This document shows, one piece after another, positions 27,819 to 36,095 of a stretch of DNA of 64,000 nt (positions are counted from its first letter, which is position 1; every line of letters begins with the position of its first letter). The notes beneath the pieces were generated by a model that worked only from the letters and a program-made list of their open reading frames with translations, made no database searches and was not told where the DNA came from. Location: the NCBI GenBank assembly GCA_943371535.1, contig CALRVE020000005.1, positions 1 to 64,000 of the forward strand, written 5' to 3'. The DNA comes from UBA1930 sp943371535 (GTDB lineage: Bacteria > Bacteroidota > Bacteroidia > Chitinophagales > Chitinophagaceae). A program made the position numbers and the translations under genes.

Positions 27819-28343
27819 CTATGATTTAAAATATTGTGATATTAATTTAATAGCAGCATTTGTTTCAATAAACATTCTTAGTCCTTTAAAATGAGTAGCA
27901 TAAAGAGATTGTTCATAATGTTTTATTAAGGATGTTTTAGCATCAAAAGCAAGAAAACCCTCATAGCCCTTATCCATAGATAGTTTACAAGCAAAGGCAA
28001 CTAGATTTCCAGATACACCTAGATATACTTTTTCTTTTCCTTTATTAAACATAGCACTTTCAATCAAATGCATAAAAAGATGATCTTGCTTGTCTTCTAC
28101 ACTAACTAAGCCTTGAATAATTGTTGGGTTATTTAAAGTTGTTAGTTTATATACTTCTTTAGTGTTGTCTTTAATTTCTTTTAACCAATTGAACTGCCAA
28201 TCTGCTTTTTTAATTTGTGTCTTATGTTTATCAGTAAGCCTTGCAACTTCTGTATCAAAAACTTCCCTTGTTATTGCATTTTCAATAGAGTTTGTTAATT
28301 TGTCAATTACAAAATCAAGTGGTTGATGGTTAGTTTTATTCAC
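27819..28343 (-). CDS. GNAT-like protein of unknown function
   Basis: The 174-residue protein starts with GTG (complement of 28341-28343). Residues about 85-170 have the order of a compact GNAT fold: a strand LFMHLIESA, then KVYLGVSGNLVAFACKLSMDKGYEGFLAFDAKTSLIKHYEQSL, with the helix after the VSGNLVAFA segment in the acetyl-CoA position, and a final strand RMFIETNAAIKLI. The R/QxxGxG/A signature is not canonical. It heads a two-gene unit with the 56-residue protein, an arrangement reminiscent of acetyltransferase toxin-antitoxin pairs, though that is inference. Confidence 0.6.
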   Translation of the reverse strand: MNKTNHQPLDFVIDKLTNSIENAITREVFDTEVARLTDKHKTQIKKADWQFNWLKEIKDNTKEVYKLTTLNNPTIIQGLVSVEDKQDHLFMHLIESAMFNKGKEKVYLGVSGNLVAFACKLSMDKGYEGFLAFDAKTSLIKHYEQSLYATHFKGLRMFIETNAAIKLISQYFKS

Positions 28344-28425
28344 AAAGCTAATTTAACTAAAAAGGATAAATCTTTAATGATTTATTTTCTACTTCTATCA
28401 CTGTTGTATGAATCGGTTTAAATAA

Positions 28426-29229
28426 TTATGCTGAATATGCTTCCACCAACTTCACACATTCCATTGCTTCTTTCACATCATGAACACGTAAAATGTTTGC
28501 ACCGTTTTGTATTCCTATAGTATTTAAAACAGTAGTTCCATTAAGAGCTTCATTGGCAGTAATGCCTAAGGTTTTATAGATAGTCGATTTTCTTGAAACA
28601 CCCAACAATATTGGTTTTTGAAGCATTTTAAATACAGATAATTCTTTAAGTAATTGAAAATTGTGTGCTATGGTTTTTCCAAAGCCAAAACCAGGATCTA
28701 CAATAACATCGTTGATGCCAGCTAAACGACAAGTTTCTATTCGTTCAATAAAAAATTCTAGTACTTCTTTAGTTACATTTTCATAAGTTGGGTTTTGCTG
28801 CATGTTTTGAGGGGTACCTTTCATGTGCATGCATATATAAGGCACGTTAAGTTGAGCAACTGTGCCTAGCATAGTAACATCCATCATTCCTCCACTTACA
28901 TCATTTACTATACTAGCACCAGCTTCAACAGCATATTGAGCAACTTTAGCATGATAGGTATCAATAGAAATAATTGCATTGGGAAATGCCTTTATTAGTT
29001 GTTCAATTGCTGGAATTACTCTCTTCAATTCTTCTTCTACACCCACTTCTTGACTGCCAGGTTTTGTGGTTTGTCCGCCAATATCTAAAATAGTAGCTCC
29101 TTCTTGCAACATTTGTGTTGCTTTAGCCAATACTGCATCAATAGAAGCTTGTTGGCTTTGAGTATAAAATGAATCTGGCGTTGTATTAATAATACCCATT
29201 ACAATGGGTTTGGTAATAGTTAATAGCAT
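28426..29229 (-). CDS. folP: Dihydropteroate synthase
   Basis: From the preferred ATG at 29229 the product has 267 residues; an upstream in-frame ATG at 29253 would add eight. The TIM-barrel enzyme joins p-aminobenzoate to 6-hydroxymethyl-dihydropterin pyrophosphate in folate synthesis. Signatures are VMGIINTTPDSF, GATILDIGGQTTKPGSQEV, SIDTYHAKVAQYAVEAGASIVNDVSGG, DPGFGFGKTIAHNFQLL and LLGVSRKS. It is divergent from the DUF1599 gene across about 135 bases. Confidence 0.96.
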   Translation of the reverse strand: MLLTITKPIVMGIINTTPDSFYTQSQQASIDAVLAKATQMLQEGATILDIGGQTTKPGSQEVGVEEELKRVIPAIEQLIKAFPNAIISIDTYHAKVAQYAVEAGASIVNDVSGGMMDVTMLGTVAQLNVPYICMHMKGTPQNMQQNPTYENVTKEVLEFFIERIETCRLAGINDVIVDPGFGFGKTIAHNFQLLKELSVFKMLQKPILLGVSRKSTIYKTLGITANEALNGTTVLNTIGIQNGANILRVHDVKEAMECVKLVEAYSA

Positions 29230-29365
29230 GCTTTTGCAGTTGAGGGTGAACATAATTTAAATTTAAAAATGAACTCTTTGCAAAGTTGTATTTAATTTCT
29301 ATAGTAAAATGCTTTTATAAGGTATTCATATTTTATATTGCAGTGGTTAATTTAAAAATAATACA

Positions 29366-29911
29366 ATGAATCATACAAATGTTCAATACGATGAAGTAAT
29401 AAAAAGCAGTAAAGATATTTTCTTGAAAAAAACGCTTGACTATGGCACTGCTTGGCGTGTGTTAAGACCCATTAGTGTAGTAGATCAAATTTTTATTAAA
29501 GCTTTGCGTATTAGAACCATTCAAGATAAAAAATTACAATTAGTAGGCGATAATATAGCCGATGAATTTAAAGGCATGATTAACTATGCTGTAATTGGTA
29601 TGATTCAGCTTGAATTGGGAGAAGCTAAAATTGAAGAGTTATCTATTGAGCAGGTGAGTGAATGGTACGAAAAATGGGTAAAGTTTGCCAAAGATACCAT
29701 GCTGAATAAGAATCATGATTATGGTGAAGCTTGGAGAGATATGAGTCAAGAAAGTTTTGCAGATTTAATCATCATGAAATTGCAACGCATCAAACAAATT
29801 CTACAAAACGACGGTAAAACCATTATCAGCGAAGGAATTGATGCCAATTATGTAGATATTTTAAACTACAGCGTGTTTGCTTTGATCCTGATTGGAGAGG
29901 GAGTTCATTAA
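29366..29911 (+). CDS. DUF1599 domain protein
   Basis: The 181-residue protein contains two copies of a module: KKTLDYGTAWRVLRPISVVDQIFIKALRIRTIQ (about residues 19-51) and NKNHDYGEAWRDMSQESFADLIIMKLQRIKQI (about 115-146), each with a DYGxAW motif. This is DUF1599, which resembles nucleotide-modification-associated proteins; no reaction is established. It sits beside folP, as often in Bacteroidota, and is followed by repeats and the DoxX-like gene. Confidence 0.85.
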   Translation: MNHTNVQYDEVIKSSKDIFLKKTLDYGTAWRVLRPISVVDQIFIKALRIRTIQDKKLQLVGDNIADEFKGMINYAVIGMIQLELGEAKIEELSIEQVSEWYEKWVKFAKDTMLNKNHDYGEAWRDMSQESFADLIIMKLQRIKQILQNDGKTIISEGIDANYVDILNYSVFALILIGEGVH

Positions 29912-30040
29912 AGGTTTAAGGTTTAAAGTTTAAGGTTGAGTTTTTAGTTTTTTAATTTTTAGGTTCTAGTTTTTCATTTTTTAGTTTTTTCAATTGTCAA
30001 TTGTTCATTGTCAATTATTCATTGTTCATTATTAATTTAA
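29912..30040. repeat. Intergenic degenerate repeats (GGTTTAAGGTTTAAA, GTTTTTAGTTTTT, ATTGTTCATTGTCAA)
   Basis: Three simple repeat types follow one another between the DUF1599 and DoxX-like genes. The last, ATTGTTCATTGTCAATTATT, belongs to the family flanking the four-helix-bundle gene. Confidence 0.75.
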
Positions 30041-30047
30041 TTCCGTA

Positions 30048-31157
30048 ATGAAAAAATATTTATTTATCATTCGCTGGGTAGTGGGTTTGCTATTTATTTT
30101 TTCTGGATTGATTAAAGCCAATGACCCATTAGGATTAAGCTATAAAATGCAGGAATTTTTTGAAGCTTGGGGATTAAAAGGATTGCACGATTATACCCTC
30201 TTAGCTTCTGTAGGCATGAATATTTTAGAAGTAGTTGCTGGCGTTGCTGTAATTGTGGGTTGGCAAATGAAACGCTTTAGCTGGTTGTTATTGGTGCTGA
30301 TTGTGTTCTTTACTTTTCTTACAAGCTATGTGTTGTTTTCAGGTAAAATACATGCTTGTGGTTGCTTTGGTGATTGTGTGCCATTAACACCCATTCAAAC
30401 ATTTACAAAAGATATTATTTTACTTATTCTGATTTTGATTCTTTTTGTTAATGCTCATGACGTAAAGCCGTTGTTCAAATTAAATACATCTATTAGTATT
30501 GTTTTATTTTCTTTAGTTGCTACAGTAGCTGTTCAACTATACGTTCAAAAATATTTACCCATAATGGATTGTTTGCCTTTTACAAAAGGTAAAAGCATTG
30601 CCGATGGCATGAAACTGCCAGCCAATGCAGTTGCTGATAGTTTTGCAATCACTTTTAAGTACACCAAAAATGGGAAAGTGGTAGAGTTTGATCAAAATAA
30701 TTTTCCGGCCGATTTTGATGATAGTTATGTGTATGTTGATAGATACGATAAACTGATTAGAAAAGGAACAGGCTTGCCAAAAATAACCGACTTTGTTTTA
30801 ACTACCATTTATGGAAACGATACCACACAAGCATTGCTCAATAGCAATCAACCATATGTGATGATAATGGCAAAAGATTTCTCAACCATTGGCAAATGGA
30901 AAAACGGTAATCTTGCATTGGTGATGGATGCAGCTAAAAAAAATAATATTCCTATGTTTTTAGTAACATCTGATATTACAACAGCTCAACAACAGTTTAG
31001 TGGAATGACTATTTTATCTTGCGATGCAACTGTTATTAAAACTGCTGCAAGGGTTAACCCAACTTACTTGTTTATGCAAGGCTCTACTATACAAGAAAAG
31101 TTGAGTTATGCAAGTGAAGAAGGTTTAGTGAAAGCTATTAACAACTACAAAAAATAA
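30048..31157 (+). CDS. BT_3928-type DoxX/MauE-like membrane protein
   Basis: The 369-residue protein has an N-terminal DoxX/MauE-type four-helix membrane domain (FIIRWVVGLLFIFSGLIKANDPLGLSYKMQEFFEAWGL) with a Cys cluster at its fourth segment (IHACGCFGDCVPL) as in MauE. The C-terminal half, after about residue 170, looks like a periplasmic thioredoxin-fold region without a CxxC (YVMIMAKDFSTIGKWKN, IPMFLVTSD, NPTYLFMQG). MauE relatives take part in disulfide transfer. A redox role is plausible but not shown. It is followed by the lone OppB-like permease gene. Confidence 0.8.
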   Translation: MKKYLFIIRWVVGLLFIFSGLIKANDPLGLSYKMQEFFEAWGLKGLHDYTLLASVGMNILEVVAGVAVIVGWQMKRFSWLLLVLIVFFTFLTSYVLFSGKIHACGCFGDCVPLTPIQTFTKDIILLILILILFVNAHDVKPLFKLNTSISIVLFSLVATVAVQLYVQKYLPIMDCLPFTKGKSIADGMKLPANAVADSFAITFKYTKNGKVVEFDQNNFPADFDDSYVYVDRYDKLIRKGTGLPKITDFVLTTIYGNDTTQALLNSNQPYVMIMAKDFSTIGKWKNGNLALVMDAAKKNNIPMFLVTSDITTAQQQFSGMTILSCDATVIKTAARVNPTYLFMQGSTIQEKLSYASEEGLVKAINNYKK

Positions 31158-31185
31158 TTCATTCAATTTTAATACTCCATTTTCA

Positions 31186-32226
31186 TTGATTCAATTTGTT
31201 ACTAAAAAATTATTGTATGGCTTACTAGTTTTAGTAGGTGTGGTTACTATTGTGTTTTTTTTGTTTCAAGGTTTTGGAGACCCTGCAAGGTTGGTATTGG
31301 GACAAACAGGTGATAGTGCCACCATCAAAAATATTCGTAAAGAATTGGCTTTAGATGAACCTAAATGGAAACAGTTTTTATTGTATGCCAATGACGTAAG
31401 TCCAATTGCAATACACACAAAAGCTGAACGAGACGAAAAACAGCTATCTGGTTTTTTTATAGGGAATGTAGGAATTAAGATTCCGTATTTGCGTAGAAGT
31501 TATCAAACTAAAAAAAATGTAAGTGAAGTATTGATGGATGCTTTGCCAAGAACCATGTTACTTGCTTTTACAGCTATGTTGATAGCTGTTGTGTTAGGAA
31601 TTTTATTGGGTATTGTAGCTGCTGTAAAGCAAAATACATGGATGGATACAGGCAGCATTTTTGCAAGTGTATTGGGCATTTCAGCTCCCTCGTTTTTTAT
31701 GGGTATTGTATTGGCCTATATTTTTGGTTTTGTTTTGAGTAGTTATACAGGCCTTCAATTAACGGGCAGTTTATACGATGTTGATGCTTTTGCTGGCGAA
31801 CAATTGCAATTGAAAAATTTAATTTTACCTGCAGTAACATTGGGTATTCGTCCATTAGCTATTATTACACAACTCACCAGAAGTTCAATGTTAGATGTGT
31901 TAGACCAAGATTATATAAGAACTGCTTATGCCAAAGGATTGAGCAAAAAAGCAGTGATATTTAAACATGCTTTACGTAATGCGTTAAACCCAGTAATAAC
32001 TGCAATTACAGGTTGGTTTGCCGAATTGTTGGCAGGAGCTTTTTTTGTAGAATATATTTTTGGTTGGAATGGTATTGGAAAAATTACAGTAGATGCATTG
32101 GAGAAATTAGATTTCCCTATTGTTATGGGCAGTGTATTAATTACAGCTACGTTTTTCATTATTATTAATCTACTAGCCGATGTATTGTATGGTATTGTAG
32201 ATCCAAGGGTGAAGAGGAGTTTTTGA
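31186..32226 (+). CDS. OppB/DppB-type ABC transporter permease
   Basis: The 346-residue permease starts with TTG (31186-31188); there is no in-frame ATG between it and the preceding stop codon. The first transmembrane segment (KKLLYGLLVLVGVVTIVFFLF), a long periplasmic loop and the EAA-type cytoplasmic motif DVLDQDYIRTAYAKGLSKKAVIFKHALRNALNP are typical of peptide/nickel permeases. The usual partners (OppC, ATPases, binding protein) are not in this window. It starts 28 bases after the DoxX-like gene. Confidence 0.88.
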   Translation: MIQFVTKKLLYGLLVLVGVVTIVFFLFQGFGDPARLVLGQTGDSATIKNIRKELALDEPKWKQFLLYANDVSPIAIHTKAERDEKQLSGFFIGNVGIKIPYLRRSYQTKKNVSEVLMDALPRTMLLAFTAMLIAVVLGILLGIVAAVKQNTWMDTGSIFASVLGISAPSFFMGIVLAYIFGFVLSSYTGLQLTGSLYDVDAFAGEQLQLKNLILPAVTLGIRPLAIITQLTRSSMLDVLDQDYIRTAYAKGLSKKAVIFKHALRNALNPVITAITGWFAELLAGAFFVEYIFGWNGIGKITVDALEKLDFPIVMGSVLITATFFIIINLLADVLYGIVDPRVKRSF

Positions 32227-32340
32227 GTTATGGGTTATAAGTTATGGGTTATGAGTTATAAGTTGTAAGTTATGAGTTATAAGTTATGAGTTATAGGTTA
32301 TGAGTTATAGGTTATGAGTTATAGGTTATGAGTTTTTGAA
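32225..32340. repeat. Tandem GAGTTATRRGTTAT repeat array
   Basis: About nine variable copies of a 12- to 14-base unit (GTTATGAGTTATAG) follow the permease stop codon, then T-rich GTTTTTAGTTTTT repeats to about 32430. It is the same family as the arrays at 25177 and 35041. Confidence 0.85.
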
Positions 32341-32444
32341 GTATTGCTAGTTTTGAGTTTTTAGTTTTTAATCTTTTATTCTTTCAATCTTTAGTTTTTC
32401 ATTTTTTCGTTTTTAGTTTTTTTACATTTAGTTTTTTTCCATCA

Positions 32445-32726
32445 TCATTGTATTACCACATTACTAATTACTTTTTCGCCAAAAGTTTCATTGACTCTAT
32501 CAATAATTTGTTGCTTTTGAAACATGAGCTCATTTTTTAATGGTCCTACATGTGTACGAATGAATAAAGTGTTGTTGATGATTTCAATTTTATCGGTGTA
32601 TTTGGCAATGGTTTTACCCATGAGTTGAGCCCATACTTCTTCTATTTGAACAGCTCTAATACCATTCTTTAAATTGCTTTTTCTAATAAAGCCTTTCATG
32701 GCTTCTCCAATTGAATACTCTCCCAT
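32445..32726 (-). CDS. DUF721 / DciA-like protein
   Basis: The 93-residue protein matches the DUF721 domain: MKGFIRKSNLKNGIRAVQIEEVWAQLMGKTIAKYTDKIEI, then the strand-rich part NTLFIRTHVGPLKNELMFQKQQIIDRVNE. In proteobacteria longer members (DciA) load the replicative helicase, and the KH-like fold here is the same core. In this short form the role is unproven. The gene stands alone between repeat arrays. Confidence 0.85.
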   Translation of the reverse strand: MGEYSIGEAMKGFIRKSNLKNGIRAVQIEEVWAQLMGKTIAKYTDKIEIINNTLFIRTHVGPLKNELMFQKQQIIDRVNETFGEKVISNVVIQ

Positions 32727-32815
32727 GCGGTAAAATTAGTTGATGTTGATGATTTGTTGTTAATTAGGTTGGTAGAGTTGTGAACCAAGGCTTTAATCTC
32801 ATTCATATTCTATCG

Positions 32816-32906
32816 CCTCAATGGCTGCCTGATTGAAGTGGAAAGCCCACAAACCCTGTCAATGGCTTTCAGCCTTGACAGCGGTTGAGGACTTGCAACG
32901 AAAAGC
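32816..32906. repeat. Dispersed element with nested hairpin
   Basis: An outer pair CCTCAA/TTGAGG (32816-32821, 32885-32890) encloses a long hairpin CTGTCAATGGCT-TTC-AGCCTTGACAG (32856-32881, one bulged base). It is followed by ACTTGCAACGAAAAGC (32891-32906), nearly identical to ACTTGCAACGAAAGC at 7344-7358. No gene is present in 32727-32959. Confidence 0.65.
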
Positions 32907-32960
32907 AGGAACCACAGTTGAATTGTATGCTATAGTTCAAAGCCCCAAAAGAATGTTCAT

Positions 32961-33004
32961 AAAAAAGAGTGGTCTTCTCTGGGAGAGAAGACCACTCTAA
33001 AAAA
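32961..33004 (-). terminator. Strong rho-independent terminator of the M13 peptidase gene
   Basis: AGAGTGGTCTTCTCT and its exact complement form a 15-bp stem with a 3-nt GGG/CCC loop (32966-32998). On the reverse strand it is followed by a run of six T residues. It lies immediately after the M13 peptidase stop codon. Confidence 0.93.
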
Positions 33005-33005
33005 A

Positions 33006-35021
33006 TTACCAAATTCTAATTCGGTCTTCTGGTTTTTTGTAAAGTTTGTCGCCTTCTTTAATATCAAATGCTTTGTACCAAGCATCCATATTTACCACAG
33101 GTCCATTACCTCTGTGTAAACCCGGGCTATGTGGATCGGTTAAAATTAGTTGTGCAGCAGTTTCGGGCAATGTGTTATTACGCCAAACTTGTGCCCAACT
33201 TAAAAAGAAACGTTGTGTTGGGGTAAAGCCATCAATTTTTTTGCCTTTTTTAAATTCTTTGGTTTTGGTATAAGCTTCGTAGGCCATGTTTAATCCACCT
33301 AAATCGGCAAGATTTTCACCCAAGGTTAATTTACCATTTACATGTATGGTATCTAAAACGGTGTAGCCATTGTATTGCTCTACAACTAGATTGGCTTTGC
33401 TTTTAAATTGATCACCATCTTCTTTAGTCCACCAATCTTTTAAGTTTCCATCAGCAGCAAATTGTCGTCCTTGATCATCAAAGCCATGGGTAATTTCATG
33501 ACCAATTACTGCACCAATACCACCATAATTTACAGCATCATCGGCACCAAAATCAAAGAATGGAAATTGTAAAATTCCAGCCGGAAAAGTAATGTCGTTA
33601 TTACTTGCACTATACGATGCATTTACTGTAGAAGCTGTCATGCCCCATTGTGTTTTATCAACTGGTTTGCCCAATCGGCTCAACATAAATTGATATTGCC
33701 ACATCGCAGCTTTTTTTACATTGTTGTAAAAATCGTTTCTATCAATGGTAAGTCCTTCATAAGTTTTCCAAGTGTTAGGATAAGCGATTTTATTGGTGAT
33801 GGCATTGAGTTTTTCTAAAGCTTTTTCTTTAGTGGTAGCACTCATCCAATCTAAGTTTTTAATGCGTTCAGCAAAGGCAGTTTGTAAGTTTTTTACTAGT
33901 TCAACCATGCGTTGTTTGGCTTCAGGTTTAAAGTATTTTTCTACATACAGTTCACCCAAAAAATCGCTTAAGGTTCTATCTAATAAACTGCTCATGCGTT
34001 GCCAACGTGGGGTTTGAGCTTTTTGTCCACTTATAACGCTGCTAAATTCAAAGTCGGCATCTACAAAAGTTGTACTTAAATATGGTGCAGCACTTTTAAT
34101 AATATTCCATTTTAAATAGGCTTTCCATGCTTCAATTGGTTGTTCTAATAGCAGTGTATTTACCACTTTTAAAAATGCAGTATTGCCAACAATTACACTA
34201 TCTATTTTCTCAATACCCATTAGTTGCATTAATTTATTCCACTCTATATTAGGGGTAAGTGTATTGAGTTGTTGTACAGAAAGTTTATTGTATGTTTTAT
34301 ATGGGTCTCTCATTTCAACTCTACTAAATTGGGCTTTAGCTAGGGTGGTTTCAAATGCGTTAATAGCATTGGCATAGGTTGTAGCATTTTCATTGCTTTC
34401 GCCAATGAGTGTAAACATTTTAACTACATGTTGTTGATAGGCAGTTTTAATTTTTTTACTTCTTGCATCGTCTTTTAAATAATAATCTCTATCAGGTAAA
34501 GTTGTTCCCCCTTGATTGATAGATGGAATGTACTGTGTTACATTTTTTCTATCTTGACCAATAAATGCACTAAATAATGGAGAGCCCAAACCCTTAGTTC
34601 TAAGTGTAGCAACTTCTTGTAACACTTGTTCAATAGTAGTAATTTCATTAATACGATTAATGTCTGGAATTATAGGTGTGTAACCTTTGGCATCAATAGC
34701 TGTACTATCCATTCCACTTGCATAAAAATCGCCAATCACTTGTGTTTTTCTATCTTTATTGGTATTGGCAGCAGCATATTCTAACAAGCCTTGCAAACGT
34801 TTACTGCTTTCTTCTCTTAATACATCAAAACTTCCCCAACGTGTTTTGGATGCAGGAATTGGATTGTTTTTAATCCAGTTGCCATTGGCATATAAATAAA
34901 AGTTATCACCTGGTTTTACCGATTGATCCATGTTTGCAGGATTGATATACTTCATTTTGCTATCCTGTGCATGTAGTGTTACAGCAGTGGATAAAGCAGC
35001 TAGTAATAGTAATTTTTTCAT
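33006..35021 (-). CDS. M13 family metallopeptidase (neprilysin/PepO-like)
   Basis: The 671-residue secreted peptidase has a signal peptide ending in LHAQ. The N-terminal Peptidase_M13_N domain runs to about residue 430, and the catalytic domain contains the zinc site HEITH in GHEITHGFDDQGR near residue 510 and the third ligand Glu in GENLADLGG. The C-terminal substrate region NMDAWYKAFDIKEGDKLY is present. It degrades oligopeptides in the periplasm. Length and all catalytic residues are normal. It has a strong terminator. Confidence 0.96.
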   Translation of the reverse strand: MKKLLLLAALSTAVTLHAQDSKMKYINPANMDQSVKPGDNFYLYANGNWIKNNPIPASKTRWGSFDVLREESSKRLQGLLEYAAANTNKDRKTQVIGDFYASGMDSTAIDAKGYTPIIPDINRINEITTIEQVLQEVATLRTKGLGSPLFSAFIGQDRKNVTQYIPSINQGGTTLPDRDYYLKDDARSKKIKTAYQQHVVKMFTLIGESNENATTYANAINAFETTLAKAQFSRVEMRDPYKTYNKLSVQQLNTLTPNIEWNKLMQLMGIEKIDSVIVGNTAFLKVVNTLLLEQPIEAWKAYLKWNIIKSAAPYLSTTFVDADFEFSSVISGQKAQTPRWQRMSSLLDRTLSDFLGELYVEKYFKPEAKQRMVELVKNLQTAFAERIKNLDWMSATTKEKALEKLNAITNKIAYPNTWKTYEGLTIDRNDFYNNVKKAAMWQYQFMLSRLGKPVDKTQWGMTASTVNASYSASNNDITFPAGILQFPFFDFGADDAVNYGGIGAVIGHEITHGFDDQGRQFAADGNLKDWWTKEDGDQFKSKANLVVEQYNGYTVLDTIHVNGKLTLGENLADLGGLNMAYEAYTKTKEFKKGKKIDGFTPTQRFFLSWAQVWRNNTLPETAAQLILTDPHSPGLHRGNGPVVNMDAWYKAFDIKEGDKLYKKPEDRIRIW

Positions 35022-35037
35022 AGCGTTTGTTTGAGTT

Positions 35038-35240
35038 GTGAGTGTTGAGTAATAAGTTATGGGTTATAAGTTTTAAGTTGTAAGTTATGAGTTATAAGTT
35101 ATGGGTTATAAGTTATAAGATTTAAGTAATGAGTAATAAGTTGTAATTATTTAGTAGTAAGCTATAAGTTTAGAGTTCCCACTAGTGTCTTGCGATTCAC
35201 GACTTGCTTTCCCCACTAGCTACTCACCATTCACCCCTCA
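35038..35240. repeat. GTTATAAGTTATGAG repeat array upstream of the M13 gene
   Basis: About eight copies of GTTATRRG units at 35041-35140, then irregular GATTCACGACTTGC / ACTCACCATTCACC sequence to 35240. No gene. It is the third array of this family. Confidence 0.8.
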
Positions 35241-35244
35241 CTAC

Positions 35245-35853
35245 TTAATGAATTCTATCTCCTCTCACTTCTAGTTCTTTCATAATTTCAGTTTCGTATT
35301 GTAGCCATTCTTGCCAACGGGTTCTTACTTTTTCTTTATCAATATAAGTTTCTGCAAGATCAATGAATAAGGTATAATGACCAGCCTCACTTTCCATAAA
35401 ACGACGATAAAACTTTTTCATATACTCATCATTCAGTCCTTCACTTAAACGCTTGAAACGTTCACAACTTCTTGCTTCAATTAATGCCATGGTAAGCATT
35501 TGGTCTAAAAAACGATCTTCTCTATGTCCGCCTTTTTTTTGAAACACCAATAATCTATTTACATATTCATCTTTTCGTTGTACACCTAACTGTAAGCCAC
35601 GTTTATAGAGTTCGTTCAGTACCAATCTAAAATGTCCCCATTCTTCTGTAACAATAGGAGCCAATTCTTTCACTACTTTTTCTTTTTCGCTGTAACGTTG
35701 AATAAGTGAAATGCAAGTCATGGCAGCTTTTTGTTCACAATATGCATGATCGGTTAAAATAGCTTCCAAACTAATGCTAGCTAAATCAACCCAACGAGGG
35801 TCGGTAGGTAAATGTAATCCTAAAATATTTTTTGTGTCTTGAGATAATTCCAT
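35245..35853 (-). CDS. miaE: tRNA-(ms2io6A) hydroxylase, MiaE family
   Basis: The 202-residue diiron enzyme hydroxylates the isopentenyl group of ms2i6A37 in tRNA. The four-helix bundle with iron ligands appears in order: LEAILTDHAYCEQKAAMTCISLI, VTEEWGHFRLVLNEL (ExxH), LIEARSCERFKRLSEGL and RFMESEAGHYTLFIDLAETY (ExxH). Length is typical. No other tRNA-modification gene is adjacent. Confidence 0.93.
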   Translation of the reverse strand: MELSQDTKNILGLHLPTDPRWVDLASISLEAILTDHAYCEQKAAMTCISLIQRYSEKEKVVKELAPIVTEEWGHFRLVLNELYKRGLQLGVQRKDEYVNRLLVFQKKGGHREDRFLDQMLTMALIEARSCERFKRLSEGLNDEYMKKFYRRFMESEAGHYTLFIDLAETYIDKEKVRTRWQEWLQYETEIMKELEVRGDRIH

Positions 35854-35894
35854 TGTTTAATTTTTTGTAATTAGCTAAAGAATATCAATTGAAC

Positions 35895-35975
35895 ACTTGT
35901 TGCGTCGCACTCTTCAACGTTCTGTTCCATGTTCAACTGTTAACCACCCCTTACCCCTCCAGAGGAGGGGAATAA
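35895..35975. repeat. Copy of the GTCGCACTCTTCAACGTT dispersed element plus CCCCTCC/GGAGGGG hairpin
   Basis: TTGCGTCGCACTCTTCAACG begins near 35898. It is followed by AACCACCCCTTACCCCTCCAGAGGAGGGG, whose 3' half is a hairpin. Both parts have inverted counterparts in 7250-7320. Confidence 0.7.
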
Positions 35976-36082
35976 TAACTGCCAAAAAACTTCATTGATA
36001 CAATTCTTCAATTGGTTTTATAGTATTATTGAAAGATGCGTTTTTTTTCTAGATGTCGTTACAAATATCTATAAACAAACCT

Positions 36083-36090
36083 TAGTTTTG
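36083..36090 (+). promoter_or_regulatory. Candidate -7 box very close to the BioF-like start
   Basis: TAGTTTTG matches TAnnTTTG exactly and ends 5 bases before the ATG at 36096, so a transcript starting from it would be leaderless or nearly so. Confidence 0.35.
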
Positions 36091-36095
36091 AAACA

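Noticed and set aside
32225..32340. CRISPR-like array
   Set aside because: Units are contiguous 12- to 14-base degenerate repeats without unique spacers and no cas genes are nearby.
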